Assembly (NCBI GenBank): GCA_003314535.1
Contig: POSG01000011.1
Coordinates: 1-64,000, forward strand
Direction of reading: 5' to 3'
Length of the DNA: 64,000 nt
DNA from: Geobacter sp.
GTDB taxonomy: Bacteria; Desulfobacterota; Desulfuromonadia; Geobacterales; Geobacteraceae
The translations under genes were made by a program, and so were the position numbers. Numbering within the stretch: position 1 is the first letter of the stretch; each line of letters begins with the position of its first letter. Below the pieces are notes generated by a model. It was not told where the DNA came from. It was given only the letters and a program-made list of their open reading frames with translations, and made no database searches. Positions 52,020 to 61,240 of this stretch are shown here, one piece after another.

Positions 52020-53072
52020 TCATTCGTTGGTCAATTCGATAAGCCGTTCCAGCTGGGCCCTGGCCCGGCCTGAATCGATCGCCTCGGCCGCCTGGCGCAA
52101 TCCTTCCGACAGCGTTTCGGCCTTGCCTGCGGCCAAGAGGCCGAAGGATGCATTGAGCAGCACGATGTCCCGTTTCGGACCGGGAACCCCGGCCAGGATG
52201 TCCCGCACGATGGCGGCGTTGGCAACGGCATCCCCGCCCCTGAGATCGGCCATGGAGCAACGCGCGAATCCCAGTTCCTCGGGTCTGAACAGCCGGGTGG
52301 CGACCCCTTCAGGTGTCACTTCCGCAACCCTGGTCCGGTTTGTCAGGGTGATCTCGTCCATGCCGTCCAGGCCGTGGACGACAAACCCCCGCTTGCACCC
52401 GAGATTTCCCAGCACCTTGGCAAGCTTCTCGGCCAGGTCCTCGCGGTATACCCCCAGAACCTGGCACTGCGCCCCGGCCGGATTGGTCAGAGGGCCGAGG
52501 ATGTTGAAGATGGTTCGTATGCCGATCTCTTTCCTCGGGCCGATGGCATGCTTCATTGCTCCGTGCAGGGCCGGGGCGAACAGGAAGCCGATGCCTATTT
52601 CCGTGATGCAACGCTCCACCATCATGGGTGTAATGTCGAGATTGACCCCCAGTGCCTCCAGGACATCGGCGCTGCCGCAGGTGGAGGAAACCGAACGGTT
52701 GCCGTGCTTGGCCACCATGACCCCGCAGGCTGATACCACGAACGCCACCGTGGTGGATACATTGAATGTGTTGGTGCCGCTGCCGCCGGTGCCGCAGGTG
52801 TCGAGGACGGTTTCCAGGTCCAGGTTGATGTCCTCGCGGTCGATGTCCAGGACATTTCTTCCCACGCTTATGCGTGTCGCGCGGTCGCGCATGACCCGTG
52901 CCGCCCCGGTGATCTCGTCGACCGTCTCACCCTTCATCCGCAGCGCGGTGATGAAAGACGCCGTCTGGGCCGGGGTCGCCTCGCCCGACATGATCTGGTC
53001 CATGACCTCTATCATCTCGGCTTCAGTGAGGTCCTGACGCTCCACTACCTTGGCGATCGCTTTCTTGATCAT
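52020..53072 (-). CDS. trpD: Anthranilate phosphoribosyltransferase
   Basis: This 350-residue protein has the glycine-rich PRPP-binding loop [17 protein letters not shown] and the following [21 protein letters not shown], as well as [22 protein letters not shown]. It joins anthranilate to PRPP. It is separate from TrpG, as in most non-enteric bacteria. Upstream, the 80 bp between it and trpG hold an inverted heptamer-repeat element. Confidence 0.95.
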   Translation of the reverse strand: MIKKAIAKVVERQDLTEAEMIEVMDQIMSGEATPAQTASFITALRMKGETVDEITGAARVMRDRATRISVGRNVLDIDREDINLDLETVLDTCGTGGSGTNTFNVSTTVAFVVSACGVMVAKHGNRSVSSTCGSADVLEALGVNLDITPMMVERCITEIGIGFLFAPALHGAMKHAIGPRKEIGIRTIFNILGPLTNPAGAQCQVLGVYREDLAEKLAKVLGNLGCKRGFVVHGLDGMDEITLTNRTRVAEVTPEGVATRLFRPEELGFARCSMADLRGGDAVANAAIVRDILAGVPGPKRDIVLLNASFGLLAAGKAETLSEGLRQAAEAIDSGRARAQLERLIELTNE

Positions 53073-53086
53073 AAAAACACCGAAAA

Positions 53087-53153
53087 ACGTTTCAGGTTTT
53101 ACGTTTTAAGTTTTAGGTTTTGCTTAACACATAACACTTAAAACTTAACACGT
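53087..53153. repeat. Inverted heptamer-repeat element, different unit, in the trpG-trpD spacer
   Basis: Five 7-base units ACGTTTC, AGGTTTT, ACGTTTT, AAGTTTT, AGGTTTT run at 53087-53121. Four inverted units AACACAT, AACACTT, AAAACTT, AACACGT run at 53126-53153. The last base overlaps the trpG stop codon. The architecture is the same as at 40087 and 43310, but the unit sequence is unrelated. As RNA it would fold into a long AU-rich stem between trpG and trpD. Confidence 0.8.
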
Positions 53154-53728
53154 TACTTCCCCCGACTCATCTCCAGAAAATTTTTCAGGATATCCATGCC
53201 CCGCTCGGTCAGGATGGACTCGGGATGGAACTGCACTCCCCAGATGGGCAGCTCCCTGTGGGCCAGCCCCATGATCTCGCCGCTCTCGATCCAGGCAGTC
53301 ACTTCGAGACAGTCGGGAAGTGTTTCACGCTCAACGATCAGGGAATGATAGCGGGTCGCCTCGAAGGGGTCGGGGAGGCCGCGAAACAGGCCTTTGCCGT
53401 CGTGGTGTATGGGCGAGGTCTTGCCGTGCATCAGGTATTCGCTGCGGATCACGCGCCCGCCGAAAGCGGCGCCGATCGCCTGGTGCCCCAAGCAGACGCC
53501 CAGCAGTGGTACCCTCCCCGCGAAATGCAGTATGGCAGCCACCGAAATCCCCGCTTCTGCAGGGGTGCACGGACCCGGCGAGATCACGATCCGTTCCGGT
53601 GAAAGCCGCTCTATTTCCTCCAGGGTGATCCGGTCGTTGCGGTGGACCACCACCTGTTCTCCGAGCTGGCCGAAATACTGGACCAGGTTGTACGTGAAAG
53701 AGTCATAGTTATCGATCATCAACAGCAT
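53153..53728 (-). CDS. trpG: Anthranilate synthase glutamine amidotransferase subunit
   Basis: This 191-residue class I amidotransferase begins [19 protein letters not shown]. Its catalytic Cys is in GVCLGHQ and the His-Glu pair is in FHPES. It frees ammonia from glutamine for TrpE. The trpE stop lies 19 bp upstream, and the downstream spacer to trpD holds the heptamer element. A secondary role in folate synthesis (PabA) is possible, as in some bacteria with a single copy. Confidence 0.95.
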   Translation of the reverse strand: MLLMIDNYDSFTYNLVQYFGQLGEQVVVHRNDRITLEEIERLSPERIVISPGPCTPAEAGISVAAILHFAGRVPLLGVCLGHQAIGAAFGGRVIRSEYLMHGKTSPIHHDGKGLFRGLPDPFEATRYHSLIVERETLPDCLEVTAWIESGEIMGLAHRELPIWGVQFHPESILTERGMDILKNFLEMSRGK

Positions 53729-53747
53729 GTGCGCCCCATTACCCTGT

Positions 53748-55226
53748 TTAATCCAAGCCCTGTTCCGCCATCTCGATCGCCTTGACCACGGCCCTGGCCT
53801 TGTTGACGGTCTCCTGGTATTCGGCCGCCGGATCCGAATCGGCGACGATACCGGCTCCGGCCTGGAGGAAGACCCTGCCGTCCTTTACCACCAGGGTGCG
53901 GATGGCAATGGCCATGTCCATGTTGCCGGAGAACGAGAAATATCCCACGGCGCCGCCGTAGATCTCCCTGCGCATCGGCTCCAGCTCCTCGATGATCTCC
54001 ATGGCCCGCACCTTTGGCGCTCCGGACAGCGTCCCGGCGGGGAAAGTGGCCCGGAGAACGTCAAACGCATCCTTGCCCGCCTGAAGTTTTCCCTGGACAT
54101 TCGAGACGATGTGCATGACGTGCGAATAGCGCTCAACCACCATCAGCTCGGTGACGCGGACGGTGCCGATATCGCAGACCCTGCCCAGGTCGTTTCGCCC
54201 CAGATCCACGAGCATGACGTGCTCAGCCCGCTCCTTGGGATCTGCCAGCAAATCAGTCTCCAGCCGTTCGTCGTCTTCACGCGACCTGCCGCGAGGCCTG
54301 GTGCCGGCGATGGGACGGAGCTCCACCTGCTCCCCCTCCTTGCGGACCATGACCTCGGGCGAAGCCCCCACCACCAGCGTATCGTCCAGCCGCAGGAAAA
54401 ACATGTAGGGAGACGGGTTCAACGTGCGGAGAGACCGGTAGATATCGAAGGGGTCGACGGTGAGATCAGCCGAAAAGCGCTGCGACAGGACAATCTGTAT
54501 GACGTCGCCGGATTTCACGTACTCCTTGGCGGACCTGACCGCGGCCTCGAAGTCCTGCCGAAGGACATTGGAAACGAAGTCGGCCTTGCTATCCGTGCGG
54601 ACGGGCGCGGGCAGGGAAAGGGGCGCCCGCAGCTTTTCTATTATGGCGTCGATCTTGGACTTCGCTTCTTCGTAAGCCTCCTCGGGAGTTTTTCCCTCAT
54701 CCAGGTGGGCATTGGAGACGACCTTTATCTTCTGCCTGATGGTGTCGAACACCAGTATGGTATCCGTTATGACCAGATAGGTGTCGAAGGCATCCAGCTC
54801 TACCGGCTTTGCCAGGGAAATCCGCTCGAAATAACGCACCATGTCGTAGCCGACGTAACCTACCGCTCCGCCGAAAAAACGCGGCAGGCCTTCCACTTCC
54901 ACGGGCACGTATCGGGCGAGGTAATCCTTGACGAAAGCGAGGGGATCCTCAACCTCGCGGGACCGGGGCACTCCGTCCGCCGAAAGCACTTCCACCCTGT
55001 TGCCCCTGGAGCGGATGATGACCTCCGGGTTGGAACCGAGGAAGCTGTATCTCGCCCATTTTTCCCCACCCTCGATGCTCTCCAGCAGAAAGGAGTACCT
55101 GCCGTCGTCGATCTTCTTGAAGGCACTGACCGGCGTGTCCATGTCCGCCATGATTTCCCGGTAGACAGGAATCAGGTTTCCACTTCCGGCAAGCCGGCGA
55201 AAAGTCGGAAAATCGGGTTGATACAT
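53748..55226 (-). CDS. trpE: Anthranilate synthase component I
   Basis: This 492-residue protein has the tryptophan-binding LLES motif near the N-terminus ([19 protein letters not shown]), so feedback inhibition is expected. The chorismate-binding C-terminal half contains [46 protein letters not shown] and [16 protein letters not shown] 55226 has GGAG five bases ahead. An in-frame extension back to 55550 runs through the 293-bp repeat element and is not coding. It is the first gene of trpE-G-D-C-B2-F-B. Confidence 0.95.
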   Translation of the reverse strand: MYQPDFPTFRRLAGSGNLIPVYREIMADMDTPVSAFKKIDDGRYSFLLESIEGGEKWARYSFLGSNPEVIIRSRGNRVEVLSADGVPRSREVEDPLAFVKDYLARYVPVEVEGLPRFFGGAVGYVGYDMVRYFERISLAKPVELDAFDTYLVITDTILVFDTIRQKIKVVSNAHLDEGKTPEEAYEEAKSKIDAIIEKLRAPLSLPAPVRTDSKADFVSNVLRQDFEAAVRSAKEYVKSGDVIQIVLSQRFSADLTVDPFDIYRSLRTLNPSPYMFFLRLDDTLVVGASPEVMVRKEGEQVELRPIAGTRPRGRSREDDERLETDLLADPKERAEHVMLVDLGRNDLGRVCDIGTVRVTELMVVERYSHVMHIVSNVQGKLQAGKDAFDVLRATFPAGTLSGAPKVRAMEIIEELEPMRREIYGGAVGYFSFSGNMDMAIAIRTLVVKDGRVFLQAGAGIVADSDPAAEYQETVNKARAVVKAIEMAEQGLD

Positions 55227-55287
55227 AACATCTCCGGAGTGTTGAAAGGCGCTGGGTAGGGGCATCCCCATCTGTGCGATCGGGCAA

Positions 55288-55580
55288 TTATTTAGTGCCC
55301 ATCCGGAAACTCCGGATCGACACGAATGCAGTTTCCAATTCGGAAACGAGGATTTTTTCGTTCTGGCCAGAAACTTTTGCCCGCAAAAGTTGACAGCGAA
55401 GGCTGACAAAACCAAGGGGTTGCGCGGAGGCATACTCAGGTATGTCGCACAAGCAAGCCCGCTGGTTGACACCGCCAGGGCGGACAATCCAGCCTCATCG
55501 GATTGGACAGCAAGGGCTGCCCGCAAGGGTGAGGCCAACGGCCGAATCAAAAAGACCGTTTCCGGATGGAAACTATTTAA
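55288..55580. repeat. MITE-like interspersed element of 293 bp in the trp leader
   Basis: The ends are 23-bp imperfect terminal inverted repeats (55288-55310 and 55558-55580; 19 of 23 match), both carrying CATCCGGAAAC at the inner side. A 54-bp stretch at the left end has a diverged relative at 15206-15258. The element lies wholly between the predicted trp promoter and trpE. It has no intact ORF of its own in the expected sense. Confidence 0.65.
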
Positions 55581-55586
55581 ATTCTC

Positions 55587-55615
55587 ACCCTATCATAGCG
55601 GTAATCCGGTGTCAA
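55587..55615 (-). promoter_or_regulatory. Candidate trp operon promoter
   Basis: On the minus strand TTGACA (55615-55610) and TAGGGT (55592-55587) are 17 bases apart. The -35 is perfect and the -10 weak. Transcription would begin close to the edge of the repeat element and give a leader of about 350 bases. Confidence 0.45.
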
Positions 55616-55785
55616 CTCGATGGCTTCCATGACAGGCCACCTTCCGGATCTGCAAAGAAAAGCCGGACCGGGGCAAAAAGAAAATCATCAGCGCCCCTTG
55701 CAAATGGGCAGCCGAATGATTATTTTAGACACGACGAAAAATCATCTGCGCAAATCGAATAATCGAACGAGGAGAACCAGCACAA

Positions 55786-57738
55786 ATGACAAAGACCACC
55801 AAGCATTTCCGGACCGAGGTCCAGCAGCTCCTGGACCTGGTGATCCACTCCCTCTATTCCAATAAGGAGATATTCCTGCGCGAGCTGATCTCCAACGCCT
55901 CGGACGCAGTCGACAAGGCACGCTTCGAGGCGCACATGGACAAGTCGATCCTTGAAAACGATCCTGACTGGAAGATCAAGCTGATCCCGGACAAGGAGGC
56001 AGGCACCCTGACCATCCGTGACAACGGCATCGGCATGACCATGGAAGAGGTGGAAAACAACATCGGCACCATCGCCCAGTCCGGCACCAAGGCCTTTCTC
56101 CAGGGGCTGAAAGAGCAAAGCGTGAAGGACCACCCGGAACTGATCGGCCAGTTCGGCGTCGGTTTCTACGCATCGTTCATGGCCGCCGACAAGGTCACCC
56201 TGGTCACCCGCCGGGCCGGCGACAAGGCCCTTGCCACGCGATGGGAATCCGTGGGCGACGGCACATACAACATCGAGGAATGTGAGAAGGAAACCAGGGG
56301 CACCGATGTCATCCTGCACCTCAAGGACGAAATGAAAGACTTCCTCGACGAATGGCGCATCCGCTCCATCGTAAAGAAATATTCCGATTACGTCCAGTAC
56401 CCCGTGACCATGGACGTCACCAGGGAGGAATACCCCCGCGGCGTCGACGGGAAGCCCATCGAAGGAGCAGAGAAGATCAAGAAGACCGAGGAAGAGACCC
56501 TCAACTCCATGAAGGCCATCTGGGCGCGGTCGAAGAGCGAGATCACCGAAGAGGAGTACCACGAGTTCTACAATCACATTTCCCATGATTACGGCAAACC
56601 GCTCCGCACCATCCACTACTCCGCAGAGGGAACCAGCGAGTTCAAGGCGCTCCTCTACATCCCCGAGCACAGGCCCTTCGACCTCTTCATGCCCGAGCAC
56701 CGCAAGAGCGTCCACCTTTATGTGAAGCGGGTCTTCATCACCGACAAGTGCGAACACCTCCTGCCGGACTACCTCCGCTTCGTAAAGGGCGTGGTGGATT
56801 CCAGTGACCTGCCGTTGAACGTCTCCCGTGAAATCCTCCAGGAAGACGCCCAGATCCGCAGGATCCAGAAGAACCTGGTGGGCAAGATCCTCGGCACGCT
56901 TTCCGAGATGAAGGAAAAGGAAACCGGGGACTACCTGAAGTTCTACAAGGAGTTCGGACCGGTGCTGAAGGAAGGCATCCACTTCGACCAAGCCAACCGG
57001 GAAAAGCTGCAGGAGCTGGTCCTTTTCGAGAGCACCGGGACCGAGCCGGGCGCATACGTCTCACTTAAGGAATACGTGGAGCGGATGCCGGAAGGGCAGA
57101 AGGAGATCTATTACATAACCGGCAACAACCGGGCAGTGGTGGAGAACTCTCCTCACCTGGAGATCTGCCGCAAGAAAGAGTACGAGGTCCTGTTCCTTAC
57201 CGACCCCATTGACGAATGGCTGGTCCAGAGCCTGGCTGAATACGACGGCAAGAAGCTCAAGTCGGTGCTCCAGGGCGAACTGGAAATCGAAACCGAAGAG
57301 GAAAAGAAACAGCACGAGGAAAAGAAGAAGGAAGCGGAAAAGCAGTACGGCGATCTCCTGGGCTTCATCAAGGAGAAGCTGGATGACCGCGTCAAGGAAG
57401 TGCGCCTTTCCGGCCGCCTCACCGACAGCGCCTGCTGCCTGGTGGCCGACGAATACGGCATGAACGCCAACATGGAGCGGATACTCAAGGCAATGAACCA
57501 GGACGTGCCGGAATCCAAACGGATTCTTGAGCTGAACCCGGACCATCCCATCACCCGCATCATGCAGAAACTGTTCGACAGGGACAAGGGGAACAAGAAG
57601 CTGGACGACTACTGCGAACTCCTCTTCGACCAGGCCCTCCTGACCGAGGGAACTTCGGTCAGGGATCCCCTCCGCTTCACCAGGCTCATCAGCGAGCTGA
57701 TGGTATCCGAAGGTGAAAACTTGGTGGGAAAGGATTAG
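55786..57738 (+). CDS. htpG: Hsp90-family chaperone HtpG
   Basis: This 650-residue protein has the GHKL ATPase N-domain: [19 protein letters not shown] (Asn and Asp for Mg-ATP), [28 protein letters not shown] and [19 protein letters not shown]. The middle domain holds the conserved [16 protein letters not shown]-type stretch (here [21 protein letters not shown]). The C-terminal dimer region is complete. It is a cytosolic ATP-dependent chaperone. GAGGAG lies 11 bases before the ATG, a long spacing. It is divergent from the trp operon. Confidence 0.95.
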   Translation: MTKTTKHFRTEVQQLLDLVIHSLYSNKEIFLRELISNASDAVDKARFEAHMDKSILENDPDWKIKLIPDKEAGTLTIRDNGIGMTMEEVENNIGTIAQSGTKAFLQGLKEQSVKDHPELIGQFGVGFYASFMAADKVTLVTRRAGDKALATRWESVGDGTYNIEECEKETRGTDVILHLKDEMKDFLDEWRIRSIVKKYSDYVQYPVTMDVTREEYPRGVDGKPIEGAEKIKKTEEETLNSMKAIWARSKSEITEEEYHEFYNHISHDYGKPLRTIHYSAEGTSEFKALLYIPEHRPFDLFMPEHRKSVHLYVKRVFITDKCEHLLPDYLRFVKGVVDSSDLPLNVSREILQEDAQIRRIQKNLVGKILGTLSEMKEKETGDYLKFYKEFGPVLKEGIHFDQANREKLQELVLFESTGTEPGAYVSLKEYVERMPEGQKEIYYITGNNRAVVENSPHLEICRKKEYEVLFLTDPIDEWLVQSLAEYDGKKLKSVLQGELEIETEEEKKQHEEKKKEAEKQYGDLLGFIKEKLDDRVKEVRLSGRLTDSACCLVADEYGMNANMERILKAMNQDVPESKRILELNPDHPITRIMQKLFDRDKGNKKLDDYCELLFDQALLTEGTSVRDPLRFTRLISELMVSEGENLVGKD

Positions 57739-57770
57739 GGCACCGGAGCAGGATTGACACTTCCAGCTTC

Positions 57771-57799
57771 TTGACATGTTCGAATGGTCTTGGTACTGT
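57771..57799 (+). promoter_or_regulatory. Candidate promoter of the rubrerythrin-like gene
   Basis: TTGACA (57771-57776) and TACTGT (57794-57799) are 17 bases apart. The -10 is a poor match. The distance of about 45 bases to ATG 57843 is typical. Confidence 0.4.
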
Positions 57800-57842
57800 C
57801 TAAACCGGTATGTATTACAATTTATGTTAGAGAGGAGATGCA

Positions 57843-58295
57843 ATGAACGCGGAAGATTACAAAAAAGTGATATCAATGGCAGTCGGAAATGAAATCGAAG
57901 CTTACAATTTCTACAAGGCGGCGGGCGAGAAGCTGGAAAACGCCAACCTGAAGTCCATTTTCTCTGGCCTGGCAGCAGAGGAAAAGAACCACCAGGATTA
58001 CCTGCAGGGACTGCTCGCCCAGGCGAAGCCCATGAAATTCGACGAAAACGCGGATTACAAGATTGCCGAAACCGTTGACAAGCCGGCGCTCAGCATTTCC
58101 ATGAAACCGGCCGACGCCATGGCGCTGGCCATGAAGAACGAGGAAGAGGCCATGGCGATGTACGCCGAACTGGCCAAGGCCAGCTCCGACAAGGAACAGA
58201 AGGAAATGTTCGAGTCGCTCTCCCGCATGGAGCAGGGCCACAAGGTCAAGCTCGAGGGAATCTACAGCGACATGGCATATGTTGAAGTCTGGTAA
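57843..58295 (+). CDS. Rubrerythrin-like ferritin-fold protein without rubredoxin domain
   Basis: This 150-residue protein has the four-helix diiron pattern: VGNEIEAYNFYKAAG (first Glu), AAEEKNHQDYLQ (ExxH), then MKNEEEAMAMYAELA and SRMEQGHKVKLEG (second ExxH). All the metal ligands appear present. It lacks the CxxC rubredoxin tail of classic rubrerythrin, so it needs another electron donor. Such erythrins protect anaerobes against peroxide or store iron. GAGGAG lies 5 bases before the ATG. Confidence 0.85.
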   Translation: MNAEDYKKVISMAVGNEIEAYNFYKAAGEKLENANLKSIFSGLAAEEKNHQDYLQGLLAQAKPMKFDENADYKIAETVDKPALSISMKPADAMALAMKNEEEAMAMYAELAKASSDKEQKEMFESLSRMEQGHKVKLEGIYSDMAYVEVW

Positions 58296-58354
58296 TCGGA
58301 AGTGAAAGGGCAGGTTTCCGGATTGCCCTGAACATACGGGAAAACGGGCAATGA

Positions 58355-58392
58355 CACGGGGGGGTGGTTCCATGCGGAACCATCCCCCCGTG
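58355..58392. terminator. Strong two-way terminator hairpin between convergent genes
   Basis: A 17-bp stem (58355-58371 with 58376-58392; one G-T pair) closes on the tetraloop ATGC. It starts CACGGGGGGG on the left and ends CCCCCCGTG on the right. It lies between the stop of the rubrerythrin-like gene and the stop of glgC. U-tracts are short (CGTTTGTC on the right). Confidence 0.7.
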
Positions 58393-58398
58393 CGTTTG

Positions 58399-59610
58399 TC
58401 AGGTGGTAAATTCGTAGCTCTTGGGTACGACGGTAATCCCGTCTGAAACCCTGAATCCGCGCGCTTCGTCCTCCTCCCGGGAAAAGCCGATGCGGGTGTT
58501 GGGCGGGACGAGAACATTCTTGTCGATTATTGCCTTCCTCAACTGGGCCCCCTCGCTGACGGTAACACCGGAGAAGATGACGCACTCGCTGACCACTGCG
58601 TTTTTTTCGATGCGAACCCTCTGGCTGAGGACCGAGTTGCTCAACGCGGCCTGGGTGATTATGCAGCCGCCACTGATTATCGAATTGTCTATGAGGGACT
58701 GCCTCATCACCAGTTTTGCCGGCGCAGCGAAATCGGGGGCCGTTTTGACCGGCCACAAGTGGTTGTACAGGTTCAGTTCCGGCTTGATGCTCACCAGGTC
58801 CATGTTGGCTTCCCAGTATGACTTGATGGTCCCCACATCGCGCCAGTAGATGTGGTCCTCGCCGGGAACATAGTTTTCTGAGAAATCATAGGCATACACC
58901 CTGAGTCCCTTTTTCAGCATGAACGGTATGAGATCCTTGCCGAAATCGTGGGACGATTTCTCCACGCCGGCATCCTCGCTGACCATGTCGATCAGCGAAG
59001 GGATATTGGCGATGTAATTCCCCATTGAAGTCAGGCAGAACCCTGGCCTGTCAGGCATCTCCTTGGGATTTTCCGGTTTTTCCTCGAACCCGACCACCCT
59101 GCCGTGCTGGTCCACCTCGATGATGCCGAAACGGCTTGCATCTTCCTTTTTGATCACCATGGCGGAGATGGTGAAATCGGCGCCCTTTGCCCTGTGGAAG
59201 CTGTCGATCTGGCTTGCGTCAACCTTGAAGATGTGGTCGCCGGAAAAGATCGCAACCCTCTTGAAGCACGGATTGTCCCTGAAGATGTTCAGGTTCTGGT
59301 AGACGGCGTCAGCCGTGCTCTTGTACCATTGTTCGCCCATGCGCTTCTGCGCGGGTATGCACTGGACGAAATAGTTGTATACCGGCGCCGACGGCCACAT
59401 GGTGCTGACATGGTCGATGAGCGGCTGCGACAATGTCTGCACCAGGAGCTTGATGTTCCTGATGCCCGAGTTGATCATGCTGTTGAGGACAAAATCGATG
59501 ATCCGATACTTGCCGCCGAAAGGAACCGCCGGTTTGGCCCGAACCGCGGTAAGGGGTTTCAGACGCTCCCCGGCGCCCCCCGCCAGAACAATCCCCAGCA
59601 ATTCATTCAT
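58399..59610 (-). CDS. glgC: Glucose-1-phosphate adenylyltransferase
   Basis: This 403-residue protein has the nucleotide-binding GIVLAGGAGERLKPLTAVRAKPAVPFGGKYRIIDF with the catalytic Arg and Lys residues. SGDHIFKVD carries the metal-binding Asp, FEEKP and YWRDVGTIKSYWEAN follow, and a left-handed beta-helix ends the protein (GGCIITQAALSNSVLSQRVRI onward). It makes ADP-glucose for glycogen. AAGGAGGG precedes ATG 59610 by 7 bases. The GH13 enzyme at 15475 could work in the same pathway. Confidence 0.9.
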   Translation of the reverse strand: MNELLGIVLAGGAGERLKPLTAVRAKPAVPFGGKYRIIDFVLNSMINSGIRNIKLLVQTLSQPLIDHVSTMWPSAPVYNYFVQCIPAQKRMGEQWYKSTADAVYQNLNIFRDNPCFKRVAIFSGDHIFKVDASQIDSFHRAKGADFTISAMVIKKEDASRFGIIEVDQHGRVVGFEEKPENPKEMPDRPGFCLTSMGNYIANIPSLIDMVSEDAGVEKSSHDFGKDLIPFMLKKGLRVYAYDFSENYVPGEDHIYWRDVGTIKSYWEANMDLVSIKPELNLYNHLWPVKTAPDFAAPAKLVMRQSLIDNSIISGGCIITQAALSNSVLSQRVRIEKNAVVSECVIFSGVTVSEGAQLRKAIIDKNVLVPPNTRIGFSREEDEARGFRVSDGITVVPKSYEFTT

Positions 59611-60032
59611 GACAATCCCTCCTTCTTGTGGCTGCGCTTGCGGAATCAACACATCACGGCATACATTCCATTCTATCACGCAAGCAATAACCCGTCAGTA
59701 TTCCAGAAAAAAAGAAACGAACCGGGGGCGGGTATAAGTTTTCTGTAATTTTATGTGCAATTTTCGTCAAAGTTGGTAGAGAACTTGCTGATAAAAATGT
59801 CATGTTGGATTTGATTCCATCAGGACGCGAAACAGGCAAAAATCGGAGCATGAAAACACTCCGGATTTCAGCAAGTTGAAAAAGCAGCCGGGCTGATCGA
59901 AAAACAAGCCCAAACAATACGTCACGGTCGGCAAAGTTCAACTTCTGCACAGCTGCTCAAACAAAGTTCGTTCCAATGATGGTCGGGATACTTCAGGAAC
60001 AGGCACACAATTGTTGAAATGAGGAAGAAACC
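59611..60032. other. Intergenic stretch with a weak sigma-54-like site
   Basis: No gene is supported in these 422 bp; a 98-residue minus-strand ORF has no ribosome site. At 59774-59789, TGGTAG, five bases, TTGCT keeps the GG-N10-GC spacing of sigma-54 promoters but lacks the CAC of the -24 box. The rest looks like ordinary AT-balanced leader DNA. Confidence 0.45.
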
Positions 60033-60344
60033 ATGGAAACCATGTCAGCTGTCAATCAATCCATTGGCAATCCGGTCGGTCTTTCAATCGGTAAGCACCA
60101 GGCGAACGTCACCCGCCCTGCTGCAGCAGGACCTGGACTCTCTCTTGCGGCAAAGGATCCCATTGAACTGGGCAGAGCCATCGACAACCTGCCCGAAATG
60201 GAGCGCCTCGTGCTTTCGCTGCATTTTTACGAAGAGCTCGATTTCAGCGAAATAGGCATGATATTGAACCTGAAGCGGTCAAAGATATCCAGGCTCCTCG
60301 ATCAGGCCATGTACAACCTTGCAACAAGCTGTCCCCATTCCTGA
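60033..60344 (+). CDS. Sigma-70 region 4 helix-turn-helix mini-protein
   Basis: This 103-residue protein has a low-complexity N-terminal half (residues 1-45) and a C-terminal region-4 domain: AIDNLPEMERLVLSLHFYEELDFSEIGMILNLKRSKISRLLDQAMYNL. It matches the C-terminal -35-binding part of FliA-like sigma factors. Regions 2 and 3 are absent, so it cannot be a full sigma factor. It may be an anti-promoter competitor or an adaptor that binds DNA near -35. GAGGA lies 7 bases before the ATG. Confidence 0.75.
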   Translation: METMSAVNQSIGNPVGLSIGKHQANVTRPAAAGPGLSLAAKDPIELGRAIDNLPEMERLVLSLHFYEELDFSEIGMILNLKRSKISRLLDQAMYNLATSCPHS

Positions 60345-60496
60345 CCAGCTGCTTTTCCACACCGGAAACGGGCGTTGCGGAATGCCGGAAAAGCCGACAG
60401 TCTGTCCGCGCCTGACGAAAAAAGCCGAATCCCGCACTCAGGGGAACCGGCTTGTCTCGTCTTGGCTGTATGTTCGGCTGCCGTGTCCGTTATCCG

Positions 60497-61240
60497 TTAT
60501 TGTGCCGCCAATCTCTGCCTCAATATCTCGAACAGCGCCACCCCTCCTGCAACCGAGGCATTCAGCGAACTCACCCCGCCATGCATGGGGATTGAAAACA
60601 GGGCGTCGCATTTCTTGCGCACCAGAGGCCGCATGCCCTCACCCTCGCTGCCGATGACCAGGGCGACCGAACCGGCAAATTTCTGCCCGTAGAGAATGGA
60701 CGATGCATCGTCCGTAGCCCCGTAGATCCAGAACCCCTCTCTCTTCAGGTCCTCCAGCGCCTTGGCGATGTTCACCACCTGGGCGACCTGGATGGTTTCC
60801 ACTGCTCCGGCCGCAGCTTTTTCCACCGTGGGGGTCACCCCGGCGGCCCTGTCCCTGGGGATGATCACGCCGTGGGCTCCGGCGCAGGCAGCGCTGCGGA
60901 TCAGCGCCCCCAGGTTGTGGGGGTCCTGCACGCCGTCCAGCACCAGCAGCAGCCCGTCTCCGGGAAATGCCCGGCAACGCGCCAGGATATCCTCCAGGTC
61001 TGCATAGGCGAATGCTTCGGCACGGAGCGCCACCCCCTGGTGATGCTCGCTGCCGCAGAGCCGGGCAATGTCCGACCGTTCCCGGTTCCGCACCGGGACG
61101 CCCTTGTCCCCGGCCAGCTTCAGCAGCTTTTCCAGCCTCTTGTCAGTGCCGGTCCCGGCAATGAACAGTTCGAAAGCCCTTCGCGTTCCGCGCAGGGCTT
61201 CCAGCACCGGGTTGAGCCCGTAGATTATCTCTTCTTTCAT
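60497..61240 (-). CDS. rlmB: 23S rRNA 2'-O-methyltransferase RlmB-type (SPOUT)
   Basis: This 247-residue protein has the SpoU/TrmH layout. An N-terminal substrate-binding domain starts EIIYGLNPVLEALRGTRRAFE. The knot follows, with LDGVQDPHNLGALIRSA (motif 1), LVIGSEGEGMRPLVRKKCD (motif 2) and IPMHGGVSSLNASVAGGVALFEILRQR (motif 3). It methylates a 23S rRNA guanosine. The ATG at 61240 overlaps the pyrF stop by 4 bp, so translation is coupled; an extension into pyrF is not real. Confidence 0.85.
   Translation of the reverse strand: MKEEIIYGLNPVLEALRGTRRAFELFIAGTGTDKRLEKLLKLAGDKGVPVRNRERSDIARLCGSEHHQGVALRAEAFAYADLEDILARCRAFPGDGLLLVLDGVQDPHNLGALIRSAACAGAHGVIIPRDRAAGVTPTVEKAAAGAVETIQVAQVVNIAKALEDLKREGFWIYGATDDASSILYGQKFAGSVALVIGSEGEGMRPLVRKKCDALFSIPMHGGVSSLNASVAGGVALFEILRQRLAAQ

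Noticed and set aside
53727-55259. Plus-strand ORF of 510 residues
   Set aside because: It is antisense to trpE.
55720-56991. Minus-strand ORF of 423 residues
   Set aside because: It is antisense to htpG and has the Val/Leu/Asp-rich look of a reversed frame.
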